Origin: Phycisphaeraceae bacterium
GTDB lineage: Bacteria > Planctomycetota > Phycisphaerae > Phycisphaerales > Phycisphaeraceae
Length of the DNA: 33,590 bases
Assembly (NCBI GenBank): GCA_028284155.1
Contig: JANQSF010000039.1
Coordinates: 1-33,590, forward strand
Direction: 5' to 3'
Of the stretch, positions 16,888 to 25,296 are shown one piece after another. Below the pieces are notes generated by a model. It was not told where the DNA came from. It made no database searches and saw only the letters and a list, made by a program, of their open reading frames with translations. Every line of letters begins with the position of its first letter. Position 1 is the stretch's first letter. Made by a program: the position numbers and the translations under genes.

Positions 16888-17361
16888 TTAGCTGGTCGCT
16901 CCGATAGCGCGCTTGTAGGTGATCTCCCAAAGGTGCAGCAGGCCGACGCGGCGGTCCCTGCCGCCCCAGCCGACGTACTGCTTGCCGTCGCGCTCTTCGA
17001 TCATCTTGAGCGATGAGCGGTCGACCGAGCCCTCCGCCCACACTTCGAGCTCGGCGTGGAACGGTTCGTAGATGTCGTTGAGCTGCTGCCACTCCGTGCG
17101 CGGCGCCGAGTCGTGCTTGATCAGCCCGTCGTCGACTTTCATGACGAACGAGATGAGCAGGTTGGTGATGCGCTCCTGCTTGCCGTCGCCCCGCCCGTTC
17201 TGCTTGAGCGTGTCGTTCAGCGGGTAGACGAACCACATCGGCTTGCCCTTGACCTGCGTGTGGTCAAGCGGTTCCTGCCTGACCTGATCGTCGTCGACGC
17301 CGTTACGTTCGCGCATGAACGTGACGACCTCGGTCAGGATGGTGTCGAGCTTGCTGCTCAA
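16888..17361 (-). CDS. Probable tail-terminator / head-tail joining protein
   Basis: 157 residues starting with TTG at 17361, inside a TTGA overlap with the preceding gene; AAGGGGG lies upstream. Sequence begins 'MSSKLDTILTEVVTFMRERNGV', helical, and ends with strands 'RRVGLLHLWEITYKRAIGA'. Tail-terminator proteins of siphoviruses have such a helix-then-sheet order and lie between neck and tail-tube genes, as here. Family not recognised directly. Confidence 0.72.
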   Translation of the reverse strand: MSSKLDTILTEVVTFMRERNGVDDDQVRQEPLDHTQVKGKPMWFVYPLNDTLKQNGRGDGKQERITNLLISFVMKVDDGLIKHDSAPRTEWQQLNDIYEPFHAELEVWAEGSVDRSSLKMIEERDGKQYVGWGGRDRRVGLLHLWEITYKRAIGATS

Positions 17362-18041
17362 GCGACACCCCCTTCGACATCGAAGACACCGGCCAGGCCG
17401 CGCTCGATCAGTTCCAGCATGCGCGGCAGTTTGATGTCGACACCTTTCTCCAAGGCGCCCGAGCCCTTGATCACGACGCGGCGCACGAGCACGGCCAGGA
17501 GGTTGCCCTTGCGCTGTCCCTTCTTCGGCCCGCGCTTGTACGTGCCGCCGGTCGGCTCGAACGCCAGCAGCTGGTCGCCCTGATCACCGCTCTCGCGGAT
17601 GAACTCGACGTTCCCGACGTCGCGCAGGCTGGCGAAGCGCGGTCGGCCGGACGCGTCCACGCCGTCGGCGATCGGGATCGTCAGGTACTGGCCCGACTTG
17701 GGCGTGATCACCGTCTCGCCCGAGAACAGCTGCGTCGCCGCGTACGCGCTGACCGGGCCGCCGAGCACGCCGACAAAGCCCGACAACGGTTCGTTCTGCT
17801 CACCTTCGATCGCCGATCGCAGATCGCCCGAACGCGTGAAGAGCATGTTGAACTTGCGGCTTCGCCCGACGCCGTCGACGTAGCCGGTGAAGAACGTATC
17901 GCGGACAAAGTCGGCAGTCTCAAGGACGCCCTGCTTGATCGCGGCGCTGCCCGCTTCGATCAGGTCGGCCGCCCATTGGCGCGACGACTCGATGAGCTTG
18001 ACCGACTCGGGGGTCATCCGCACTCGGATCGTCATACTCAT
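17358..18041 (-). CDS. HK97 gp10-like neck / tail-component protein
   Basis: Start set at ATG 18041 (MSMTIRVRM), overlapping the connector stop; a longer frame to 18173 is a shadow. 227 residues. N-terminal helices 'WAADLIEAGSAAIKQGVLETADFVRDTFF' are followed by 'MLFTRSGDLRSAIEG', which matches the 'TGxLRxSI' signature of gp10-type minor head-tail proteins. The remainder (TPKSGQYLTIPIADGVDASGRPRF, VLVRRVVIKGSGALEKGV) is longer than in HK97 gp10. Function from motif plus position after the gp6-like connector. Confidence 0.8.
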   Translation of the reverse strand: MSMTIRVRMTPESVKLIESSRQWAADLIEAGSAAIKQGVLETADFVRDTFFTGYVDGVGRSRKFNMLFTRSGDLRSAIEGEQNEPLSGFVGVLGGPVSAYAATQLFSGETVITPKSGQYLTIPIADGVDASGRPRFASLRDVGNVEFIRESGDQGDQLLAFEPTGGTYKRGPKKGQRKGNLLAVLVRRVVIKGSGALEKGVDIKLPRMLELIERGLAGVFDVEGGVA

Positions 18042-18895
18042 ATGCGCCCCCTCAACGTGGCGCATGCCTTGACGAGCATCGGGTGGATGTCGGCCTCGCG
18101 GAAGCTGGCCTTGCCGCCGCCCTCGAACATGATCTCGCGCACGCCCGCGGTGTCGCGGTTGTTGTAGAGCCACACCGCCTGGACGCGCACCGCCTGACGC
18201 AGGTAAGCCGGCGGCGGCGTCAGCCCGGTGAACGTGCTGGTGATGTCGCCCGTCGCCAGGTCCGTGTCCGACACGACCACGCCCGACTCGTTGTCCACCG
18301 GCGCCGACGCCAGCGTGATTGCGTCGTCACTGACGCGGCTGGCGATGCGGTACACACCGGTGGCGGCGCCCGTGCCGCCGTTGATCACGATCGCGTCACC
18401 CGCCGCCCACGTGTACGAGGCGAACGCGCCGACCTGGGTGAGCGTGCGCGTCGCGGCCGTCCACGTCGCGGTGGCCAGCGCGATGCGCACGTATTGCGGG
18501 TCGACGAAGCCGCCGGTGTAGATCGCCTGCAGCCAGTACTTGCGCGCCGTCCAGACCGAGTTGAGCCGTTCGAGCCGACCGAGCTCCGCGTTCTCGATGA
18601 CGTAGTCGGTGAACTCGGTCAAAGCAGCGGCGGCGGTGAACGTCGCGGCGTTGCTGGCCGAGTAGAGCTGCTTGATCGACGTGACCGACTCGATCGGGAA
18701 GTAGTCGAGCCAGAGGTAACGGCCCTGCGGTGGGTCGACCGACGGGTACTCGGTCCGGCCCTGCCGCCGCGACAGCGTGCGCTTGCAAAGCTGCTCGGCG
18801 ATCGCGCTGGCCGCGTCGACGCAGAGCAGCAACGTGTCCGCGTCGTCCTTGTCGTCGAGCATCGTCTGCAGGTTGTCCAGGCGGGCGAGTTTCAC
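18038..18895 (-). CDS. gp6-like head-tail connector with inserted beta domain
   Basis: 285 residues, GTG start overlapping the upstream TGA. Residues 1-130 (TLLLCVDAASAIAEQLCKRTL, 'FPIESVTSIKQLYS', 'WLQAIYTGGF') and 226-285 (YLRQAVRVQAVWLYNNRDTAGV) read as one gp6-like/adaptor domain with the usual 'Y.GG' and 'PxxLxxAVxxxvxxxYxxR' landmarks. Between them, at about 138-225, sits an extra beta-rich module (TWTAATRTLTQVGAFASYTW, GVYRIASRVSDDAITLASA). Normal gp6-type connectors are about 100-190 residues, so this is a domain insertion. The protein should sit beneath the portal ring. Confidence 0.83.
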   Translation of the reverse strand: MKLARLDNLQTMLDDKDDADTLLLCVDAASAIAEQLCKRTLSRRQGRTEYPSVDPPQGRYLWLDYFPIESVTSIKQLYSASNAATFTAAAALTEFTDYVIENAELGRLERLNSVWTARKYWLQAIYTGGFVDPQYVRIALATATWTAATRTLTQVGAFASYTWAAGDAIVINGGTGAATGVYRIASRVSDDAITLASAPVDNESGVVVSDTDLATGDITSTFTGLTPPPAYLRQAVRVQAVWLYNNRDTAGVREIMFEGGGKASFREADIHPMLVKACATLRGRI

Positions 18896-19095
18896 GGCTT
18901 GGCGGTCTTCTTCCTGGCCTTGACGTCGGCCAGGTCCGACGCCGTCTGGTTCGGTGACAGGTCCGTGCCGATCGTCTGGTGATCGACACCCTCTTGGAGC
19001 TCAAGGCGCCGGATGTCCCCGGCCGTGCAGAACACGATGGCCCCGGCCTTGTGCTTGCCCAGCGGCTTGAGCAGTTTGATCTTGATGCGTGCCAT
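18892..19095 (-). CDS. Small basic phage head protein
   Basis: 67 residues beginning MARIKIKLLKPLGKHKAGAIV; ATG at 19095 preferred over the in-frame TTG at 19125, which has no ribosome site. The N-terminus reads as a small beta unit of the kind found in short head or connector accessory proteins ('KLLKPLxxHKAGxIV'), and the tail is Lys-rich. Its stop overlaps the start of the connector gene (GTGA). Unknown function. Confidence 0.68.
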   Translation of the reverse strand: MARIKIKLLKPLGKHKAGAIVFCTAGDIRRLELQEGVDHQTIGTDLSPNQTASDLADVKARKKTAKP

Positions 19096-19141
19096 GTCGG
19101 GTCTCGGTTGGGGTGCGTGAGTCAACGCCGCGCGGCGGCGC

Positions 19142-19423
19142 TTACGGGTCGCGCGGGCTGCGCATCGCGCGGTCGTGCGTGACCGGCCGCGTGTACTTCT
19201 TGTCGAGCTTGCCCTTGCGCCGCTCCTTCTCGGTGATCAACTGGCCCTTGGCGAAAGCGGTCTTGCCGTCGGCGCCGACGACGTTGGCGGTGACTTCCAT
19301 GTCGTCGTCGGTCTCCGCCTGCGCCGGTGGTTGTTCGGCCGGGGGCGACTGCGTTGCGTCGTCCTTCGCGTCGTTCTGTGCGTCCTGCGACTTGTCGTCG
19401 TTCTTGTTGTTGCTGTTGCTCAT
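19142..19423 (-). CDS. Small acidic phage protein, unknown
   Basis: 93 residues with a low-complexity Asn/Lys/Asp/Gln-rich N-terminus (SNNKNDDKSQDAQNDAKDD) followed by a Pro/Glu stretch and a more ordered end (VTANVVGADGKTAFAKGQ). ATG at 19423 with GAAAGG eight bases before. Lies between the accessory head gene and the small basic protein. The hydrophilic, intrinsically disordered look suggests a head or scaffold accessory factor; not recognised. Confidence 0.65.
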   Translation of the reverse strand: MSNSNNKNDDKSQDAQNDAKDDATQSPPAEQPPAQAETDDDMEVTANVVGADGKTAFAKGQLITEKERRKGKLDKKYTRPVTHDRAMRSPRDP

Positions 19424-19472
19424 CTGAGTGCCTTTCGATTGGGGTTTGAAAACCGTTTAACGGCCGATCGAG

Positions 19473-19499
19473 CCGCCCGCCCGTGAACGGGGCGGGCGG
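19473..19499. other. Strong GC hairpin between head genes
   Basis: Perfect 10-bp stem CCGCCCGCCC (19473-19482) / GGGCGGGCGG (19490-19499) with a 7-base loop, just after the stop of the 151-residue head gene at 19517. No T tract follows on either strand, so it is more likely an mRNA processing or pausing element than a full terminator. Confidence 0.5.
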
Positions 19500-19516
19500 T
19501 TGCGATGGGTCGTTGC

Positions 19517-19972
19517 TTACGCGGCGACCGCGTTGACGTTGATCACGGAGTCGACGCCGCGATCGGCGGCCTTCGAGCCGGCGATCTTGGAGTACGCCAT
19601 GAGCGTCGCGTCGAACTTCGTGGTCGTGCCGCTGCCGTCACCGGCGGTGGCCTGCAACTGGATGTACCGCTTGTGATCGCCGTCGAGGAAGCGGCGCAGG
19701 TTGATGACCCAGATCTTGCCGTCCTGCGACGACGTCGGCTTCGTGAAGTCTTGCACCTCGGTGGGCGTGCCGCCCAGCGTGGTGGCGTTGGTCTTCACGT
19801 CCGACTGCATCAACCGGAAGACGGCGAAGGCCGCCGCGACCTCTTTGAACCAGACGATCAGTTCGGCGGTCGTGAGCTCGGCCGTGTCGATGACCTGCGC
19901 CGTGAACGCGGCGTTGTCCACCTCCTGGTACTCGATGGCCTTGCTCGGCTTGGTGCTCTGTTCGGGATTCAT
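19517..19972 (-). CDS. Phage head accessory / decoration candidate
   Basis: 151 residues; ATG 19972 preceded by the strong site GAAAGGA at 19981-19987, as in the capsid gene. Located directly downstream of the major capsid gene, the usual place for a decoration or head-stabilising protein. Sequence: helical 'TAELIVWFKEVAAAFAVFRLMQSDVKTNA', then beta 'GKIWVINLRRFLDGDHKRYIQLQATAGDGS', ending 'SKIAGSKAADRGVDSVINVNAVAA'. Two hairpin regions flank the gene. No database family is recalled. Confidence 0.75.
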   Translation of the reverse strand: MNPEQSTKPSKAIEYQEVDNAAFTAQVIDTAELTTAELIVWFKEVAAAFAVFRLMQSDVKTNATTLGGTPTEVQDFTKPTSSQDGKIWVINLRRFLDGDHKRYIQLQATAGDGSGTTTKFDATLMAYSKIAGSKAADRGVDSVINVNAVAA

Positions 19973-20050
19973 GGTGCGAGTCCTTTCGCTTGTGGTTGTG
20001 TGTTGGACGTTGCGTCCGCCCGCGTTGCCCGGCTATCGTTCAACTCATCA

Positions 20051-20088
20051 CCCGGTTGCCCGGGCCGTCGACGAGTGCCAGCTCGTCG
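20051..20088. other. Two hairpins between capsid and head-accessory genes
   Basis: CCCGG-TTGC-CCGGG (20051-20064) and CGACGAG-TGCCAG-CTCGTCG (20069-20088) lie in the 147-base gap 19973-20119. The second is followed by GCGTTTTTC on the plus strand. On the transcribed minus strand there is no T tract, so a partial terminator or RNase-protection role is more likely than full termination. No gene is needed to explain this gap, although a minus frame running off the capsid 3' end stays open to 20040. Confidence 0.45.
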
Positions 20089-20119
20089 GCGTTTTTCTTG
20101 CGCCTCGCGGCGCGATGAG

Positions 20120-21460
20120 TCAGGCCGCCAGCTTCAACGCGGTGATCGCCTCGACGTCCGTGCTGTCGCCGATGTTCTGCACGACGAAGTCCTGCACGAG
20201 GTCTGCCATGACCGCGATCTGGCCCTGCAGCCAGCGCACGTTCTCGTTGCGACGCACGCGCATCGAACGCTTCACGCCGCGCATGCACGCCAGGTCCAGG
20301 TCGCCGTAGATCCACGGGATGACCTGGTCGCCGCCGGTCTTGGGCATGACCTGGGCGATGTTGATCGGGCTGCCGTTGAACGCCAGGCGTCGCCGCCCCG
20401 CGAACTCCTCGGCCGTGAAGCCGCCGGTGGCGCGGGCCAGCCGCACGATCGCCTCGAAGAAGAAGCGGCGGTGGCAGTACCCCTCGGCGTTGCCCGTGCC
20501 GTCGCCCTGGTTCGTCGCGTCGGCGTACTGCGGCAGGATCGACTGCGTCGTGAGCACGTGCGTGTCCGTCACGGCGCTGAACGCCGTCGTGCCGCTGGCG
20601 GTCACGATGCCGGCGGCGCCGCCCGACACGGCCTTGAGCTTCGGGATGATCCCGTAGATGCCGTGGTAGGTGGCGCTGGCGTCGCCGTTGAAGCCGTCGT
20701 TGTCCAGGTGGTACGCGAACGCCCACGCGAAGCGGCGCGCGATCAGCTCACCCAGCGGCGTGGCCGAGTCGGCCTCCAGCTTCTCGGGGTAGAAGTAGAG
20801 CGAGTAGAACTCGCGCGGCTTGAGCGACGCGCGTTCGAGCTCCAGTGAGTTCTCGGTGATCGCCTGCTCCAGCTCGCCGCGCACGTTCATGAACGGCTCG
20901 CCCTTGTCCTTCACCCACGTCGTCTCACCGGCGGCGCCGATCGGCACTTCGCCGACCTTCGACGCGATGACGCCGTAGCGCTCTTTGAGCCAGAGGATGA
21001 CGTTGAGCATCTCCGTCGGCGGCAGCAACGCGCCGCCCTCGTCCGCGACGTTGCCCGACAGGGCACGCTCGAACTGGTCGTAGATGTCGCGGCGTTCGCT
21101 CTTGAGCGCGTCGCGCGCGTCCTCGCGCCCCATCGTCCCCATGACCAGCAGGCCGAACGCGCGGGCGTCGCCCTCGTCAGGGAAGATGCCGCGATAGCGA
21201 CCGTGCATCCCGCGCATCGAACGCGTGACACGCTGGATGGCGCCCCGGAACGTCGACTCCTGCTGCTCGATCTTGGTTTCGAGCTCCTCGACGGCCTCGG
21301 CGATGTCGCGCGTCTGGTCGTACAGCTTGGGGATGTTCTTGTCCTCGTCCTCGGCGAACCAGTCCAGCGCGCGGCTGAGCCGTTCGTTCGAGCCGATCGC
21401 CTCCTCGCAGCACTCGATCAGTGCGGTGCGGGTTTCCTTGTCAAGTCGGTCCAGTCCCAT
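20120..21460 (-). CDS. HK97-type major capsid protein
   Basis: 446 residues. The first ~120 residues form an Arg/Glu-rich coiled-coil delta (scaffold) region (LYDQTRDIAEAVEELETKIEQQ). The body then reads as an HK97-fold subunit: 'GGALLPPTEMLNVILWLKERYGVIASKVGEVPIGAAGETTWVKD' (N-arm/E-loop entry), 'SLKPREFYSLYFYPEKLEAD', 'YHLDNDGFNGDASATYHGIYGI', and the C-terminal strand 'MRGVKRSMRVRRNENVRWLQGQIAVMADLVQDFVVQN'. GAAAGGA at 21468-21474 precedes the ATG. Delta domain plus adjacent protease imply processed assembly. The cleavage site near residues 125-140 (GNVADEGGALL) is inference. Confidence 0.9.
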   Translation of the reverse strand: MGLDRLDKETRTALIECCEEAIGSNERLSRALDWFAEDEDKNIPKLYDQTRDIAEAVEELETKIEQQESTFRGAIQRVTRSMRGMHGRYRGIFPDEGDARAFGLLVMGTMGREDARDALKSERRDIYDQFERALSGNVADEGGALLPPTEMLNVILWLKERYGVIASKVGEVPIGAAGETTWVKDKGEPFMNVRGELEQAITENSLELERASLKPREFYSLYFYPEKLEADSATPLGELIARRFAWAFAYHLDNDGFNGDASATYHGIYGIIPKLKAVSGGAAGIVTASGTTAFSAVTDTHVLTTQSILPQYADATNQGDGTGNAEGYCHRRFFFEAIVRLARATGGFTAEEFAGRRRLAFNGSPINIAQVMPKTGGDQVIPWIYGDLDLACMRGVKRSMRVRRNENVRWLQGQIAVMADLVQDFVVQNIGDSTDVEAITALKLAA

Positions 21461-21517
21461 GTGCGAATCCTTTCGCGAGTGGTTGTTCGGTTGGTCGCGC
21501 CACGCGGCGCGTCGCCG

Positions 21518-22720
21518 TCAACCGCGAGCCATCGCCGCAATGCGGTCCAGCTGGCTCTCGGTCCGTGTCCCTTTCTCCCCGCCCGTCCCTTCGATGTCGT
21601 CGTCGTCGACGTACTCATCGCCCTGATTGGCACGGCGCAGCGCATCCTCGACGACGTCGTTCAAGAGGAAGCGCAGCGTGCCGTCGCCATCGGCGGTGAA
21701 CACGCGCTTGATGGTTTTGTCAACGGTCGTGCGCACCAGCCGCTCGACCGCATCGGTCATGACATCGCCCGACTCGCTGGCGGCGTCGGCCGACGCCCTC
21801 GACTTGAGGTCGTCGTAGTCCAGGTCGAGCTCGCCCGCCAGGCCGCGCAGCGTCGTGTCATCGGGCGCGTTGCCGTCGCCGCGCTCAAGGGTGCGCAGCC
21901 CGGCCGCCGTGATCGGCAGGTTGGACGCGACCGACTCCAGCGAACGCTCAAGCTGCTCGCGCTTGGCGCGGATCGCGTCGCCCAAACCCGCGCCACGTTG
22001 AGGAGGCTTGAAGAGCGCGGCCAGCACGTCCGGGCTCTGGCGCTGCACCTGTTCGGTGACCGCGTGCCGTTGCGTGGCGATGCGCTCGATCGACGGGCCG
22101 AGCAGCTCCTCCAACCGCTTGTACGTCGTCACGGCCGGCGCCGACCGGTGCGACGGCAACACGTCGCACAACGCCAGGGCGCGCTTGGCCAATGCGCCAC
22201 GGTCGGACCCGACGGCGACGGCGTCGATCGACAACAGCTCGGCTTCCGTGATCTTGGGCACGCGTCGCCCTTCGGTCGTGATGTGAGGCTCGGCCGACAG
22301 TGTCAGCCATTCGATGCTGACCATGCGCATCGAGCCGTCGCTGTAGAGCAGCCAGTAGTCCTCGGCGAGCTGCGTCGTCGAGAACCGGGCGCGACCGCTC
22401 AGCCCCTTTTCGCCCGACCGCAGCGTCGGCCAGCTGCCGATGACCGTCGGCTCGCCCGCCGGGCCGCTGGACAGGTGCGCGGCCTTGAAGACCGGGTTGC
22501 GCTGGAACACGTGCATCGTGTTCTCGAACGCGCGGGCGGCGATGATCATGCCGTCGCGTGCCTCGTCGGTCGTCTGCACGACGAACGGCATCTCGCGGTT
22601 GCGATCGTTAACGCCTTCGCCGCGCTGCATCGCGCAGCTGCCGATCTGACCGGGCTCAGCGGTCTCGGCGTCCGGGCCGACGAACAGCTTGCGGAGTTCG
22701 ATGAGTGTGTTGGCCTTCAT
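21518..22720 (-). CDS. HK97-type prohead protease with embedded XRE-like HTH
   Basis: 400 residues. The N-terminal ~190 residues fit the HK97 prohead protease family: 'FQRNPVFKAAHLSS' (candidate catalytic His82), 'GLSGRARFSTTQLAEDYWLLYSDG', 'MRMVSIEW' (candidate catalytic Ser135) and 'ITEAELLSIDAVAVGSDRGAL'. Residues about 248-306 read as an XRE-type helix-turn-helix, 'IRAKREQLERSLESVA ... ITAAGLRTLERGDGN ... TLRGLAGELDLDYDDL', including the ErG and L..LA..L signatures. The C-terminus is acidic (DEYVDDDDIEGTGG) and could act as scaffold. The gene has GAAAGGA at 22727-22733 and its start overlaps the portal stop. Cutting the capsid delta domain is the expected role. Confidence 0.85.
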   Translation of the reverse strand: MKANTLIELRKLFVGPDAETAEPGQIGSCAMQRGEGVNDRNREMPFVVQTTDEARDGMIIAARAFENTMHVFQRNPVFKAAHLSSGPAGEPTVIGSWPTLRSGEKGLSGRARFSTTQLAEDYWLLYSDGSMRMVSIEWLTLSAEPHITTEGRRVPKITEAELLSIDAVAVGSDRGALAKRALALCDVLPSHRSAPAVTTYKRLEELLGPSIERIATQRHAVTEQVQRQSPDVLAALFKPPQRGAGLGDAIRAKREQLERSLESVASNLPITAAGLRTLERGDGNAPDDTTLRGLAGELDLDYDDLKSRASADAASESGDVMTDAVERLVRTTVDKTIKRVFTADGDGTLRFLLNDVVEDALRRANQGDEYVDDDDIEGTGGEKGTRTESQLDRIAAMARG

Positions 22721-25296
22721 GACAGGTCCTTTCCGGCGGCGTCGCGCCGCGCGATCAGTTGCTCGTAGTCCACAAAGCCACGTGACGACATTCGGGCGAC
22801 GACGTCGACGGCACGGTCGCCGTGGAAGCGCGACACCGTCGTGCAGGCGCAGTTGACGACGTCCTCCACGCCGAGCGTCGCGGCGCGCGGCTGCTGCGCC
22901 GTGCCGCCGGTCTCAGGCAGGATGAACGGCTGGTCGATCGCGATGGGGTTGGCCATGGACTGCATCTCCATCGCCAGGTGGTTGGCGCGGCCCTTGGCCT
23001 TGCGCGAGCTGAGCCACGACTTCATCGGGACGTTCGCCTGCTCGCGCGCCAGTTGTCGGCCTTCCTCGACCGCCGCGCCGATCTCCGTGCGCGCCACCGT
23101 CGCGGCGCGCCTGCCTTCGATGTTGAACTGCCGCTTGATCGAACGCTCGATCGACGCCAGCGTGTCCTTGCGGTCCAGCCCCTCGGCGATCGCTTCGCGC
23201 AGCGCGTCTTCGGCGCGGCCCTGAACACGACGCCGCGCGCGACGCTCGATCGAGTTGATGCCGACGTCGCGCCGCAGCAGTGCGCGTCGCACTTCGGTGT
23301 TGTCCACGTCGAACGCGTCGACGTCGGCCGCGTCCCCGCCTTGGGCGGCGGCCGACTCGTCCATCGTCTGCTCGCCCCCCAGCCGTTGCGCCTCGCGCAC
23401 CACGGCGCCCAGCTTGGAAACGAGCGACCCGCTCTCGGTGGGCACGATCTCGAAGAGGATCGTCTGGATCAGGTCGCGCCGCATCACGGCGTCGATCGAA
23501 CGGCCGCCGCCGGTCGACCCCGCCTCGCGTAAACGGCGCAGCGTCTGGACACGGCGGGCCATCCAGTGACGCTCGACGATACCCTGCGCCTGACGACGCA
23601 GGCCGTCCCAGCTGACCACCCACGACTCCCAGAGCGATCGGAGCGTGCGCTGGTCCAGTGCGCGGTAATCCTTGGCCAGCTTCTTGAACAACGATTGCGG
23701 GATCGCGCGGCTGCAATCACAGCGCGTCGAACGTCGCCGCGTCTGGCGCTCTTCGGTGTCCTCGTCGATCATGTCGTCGATCGGTTCGTCGACGCCGAGT
23801 GCCTCGTCGCTCAACTCGACCGGGTCTTCGATCGGCACGCGACCGATCGGGCGCGTCGCCTGGTGATGGTGCGGCCGCGTCGGGTACGGCATGTCGTGCG
23901 CTTCAAAGAAGTCGGCGACCGGCACGGCGAATGAGTCGATCAGAATCTGACCCTTCTCGATGAGCTTGAGCTGCGCCTCGATCAGCGGGGCGACGTTCGA
24001 CACGTCAAACCACGCGACCATGTTCGGCTCGACGGCACGGTTGACGCCGCGCTCATCGCGCACCCACTGCCGCCTGCCGGCAACGCCGCGACGCACGGCG
24101 CGGTAGCAAAGCGACTGACGCTCGCGCGCGTGCATCGGCCGCGACCGGCGCGTCAGCTCGCGCCACGAACGCGTGGCGAAGTTGGTCAGCACGTCCAGCG
24201 TCATGCGCCGCGCGATCCAGTTGGCCAGCGGCAGCATCGTGGTGACCCAGAAGATCTGGTGCGCTTCCTCGGTCTCCTTGCCGTGACCGAGGCCGCCCTC
24301 ACCGACGTAGCCGAGTACCGCCGGGGGAACACCGGTCAGCACGCAGACATCGATGATGCTCATCATCTTGAGCTTGTCGATGAGCATCTTGCCGAAGTCG
24401 CGCGACAGACCCTTCACGTCCGTGTCGCCCCACGTGATCAGCGGCTCGCCCGAGCGTTCCGGGCCGCCGTTCATCTGCTTGATGTAGCGTCGGTAGTTGT
24501 CGACCTGCGCCGGACCCGGATCGCCGGGGAAGTTGATGTGGATGGTGGGGGACAGGCCGCCGATCAACGCGTTGCGGTTGCTGCGGTCGGCGCCGTACAC
24601 CTGGTCGATCGCCATTCGCCCCGGCTTGAGCAGCGACAACCCGTCGGCGAAGCGCTGCGTGTGGTAGTTGCTCCGCGTCCAGCGGATGACCTGGTCGGGT
24701 TCGAGTGTCGTCGCGCCGCGCTTCGAGCCGGGCGGCGTGTATCGGTAGTGATCGACGGCGCCGTCGTCGTCGTACAAGGGTCGGCATCGGTCGGCACCGA
24801 CCGGACGCAACGAACGCACGCGGCCCGCGCCAGGCGGCAGCGGGTCGCCGCCCGCGTCGCCCCGGATCAGGTTCGCGCCGCCGGTCAACGGCAGCAACCC
24901 CGCGATCCACTCGACCAGGTCCTCGCCGGTCATGCCGGGGTAAGGGCACGCCAGCAGGTCGACGACGTCGCCGGTCTCGATGACGCGGTCGTCCAACGTG
25001 CTGATCATCAGCGGCAATTGCTTGATCGAGTCCGCGATGATGCCGATCGCGCGGTTCAACGCGGCGACTTGCTCGAAGGGCGCCCTGGGCGTGCCCGACT
25101 CGCCCTGACCGACACCGGTAAACAGGTGCGTCAGTTCGTGCTGGGTCAGCGTCGCCGCGCGCGTCTCCGCGTCGGGAACGACCTGGACCCCCCGGACCCC
25201 CGGGAAGTCCGCGTCCGCCATCGCTTGCAGCGCCGCGACGTTTCGCGCGGTTTGGGCGTTCCGGGGGTCGTCGGGATGGGCGATCGTGTACGTCAC
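22717..25296 (-). CDS. Portal protein fused to MuF/SPP1-gp7 head-morphogenesis domain
   Basis: 859 residues, ATG 25296 overlapping the terminase stop. Residues about 70-480 are an HK97-like portal: 'FEQVAALNRAIGIIADSIKQLPLMI', 'LIRGDAGGDPLPPGAGRVRSLRPVGADR', 'VIRWTRSNYHTQRFADGLSLLKPGRMAIDQ', 'DVCVLTGVPPAVLGYVGEGG'. After an acidic linker (490-515) and a Cys-containing basic patch, residues 530-840 read as minor head protein F/gp7: 'RRAATVARTEIGAAVEEGRQ' (736-748), 'KSWLSSRK', 'IAIDQPFILP', 'VVNCACTTVSRF' (the C-x-C-like end). In Mu and SPP1 these are separate genes. The product should form the portal ring with internal morphogenesis tails. Confidence 0.88.
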   Translation of the reverse strand: MTYTIAHPDDPRNAQTARNVAALQAMADADFPGVRGVQVVPDAETRAATLTQHELTHLFTGVGQGESGTPRAPFEQVAALNRAIGIIADSIKQLPLMISTLDDRVIETGDVVDLLACPYPGMTGEDLVEWIAGLLPLTGGANLIRGDAGGDPLPPGAGRVRSLRPVGADRCRPLYDDDGAVDHYRYTPPGSKRGATTLEPDQVIRWTRSNYHTQRFADGLSLLKPGRMAIDQVYGADRSNRNALIGGLSPTIHINFPGDPGPAQVDNYRRYIKQMNGGPERSGEPLITWGDTDVKGLSRDFGKMLIDKLKMMSIIDVCVLTGVPPAVLGYVGEGGLGHGKETEEAHQIFWVTTMLPLANWIARRMTLDVLTNFATRSWRELTRRSRPMHARERQSLCYRAVRRGVAGRRQWVRDERGVNRAVEPNMVAWFDVSNVAPLIEAQLKLIEKGQILIDSFAVPVADFFEAHDMPYPTRPHHHQATRPIGRVPIEDPVELSDEALGVDEPIDDMIDEDTEERQTRRRSTRCDCSRAIPQSLFKKLAKDYRALDQRTLRSLWESWVVSWDGLRRQAQGIVERHWMARRVQTLRRLREAGSTGGGRSIDAVMRRDLIQTILFEIVPTESGSLVSKLGAVVREAQRLGGEQTMDESAAAQGGDAADVDAFDVDNTEVRRALLRRDVGINSIERRARRRVQGRAEDALREAIAEGLDRKDTLASIERSIKRQFNIEGRRAATVARTEIGAAVEEGRQLAREQANVPMKSWLSSRKAKGRANHLAMEMQSMANPIAIDQPFILPETGGTAQQPRAATLGVEDVVNCACTTVSRFHGDRAVDVVARMSSRGFVDYEQLIARRDAAGKDLS

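Noticed and set aside
20040..20119. Open minus frame continuing past the capsid stop, as if by -1 frameshift
   Set aside because: No slippery heptamer at the junction (only five A residues near 20092) and the extension would be only ~25 residues through hairpin DNA.
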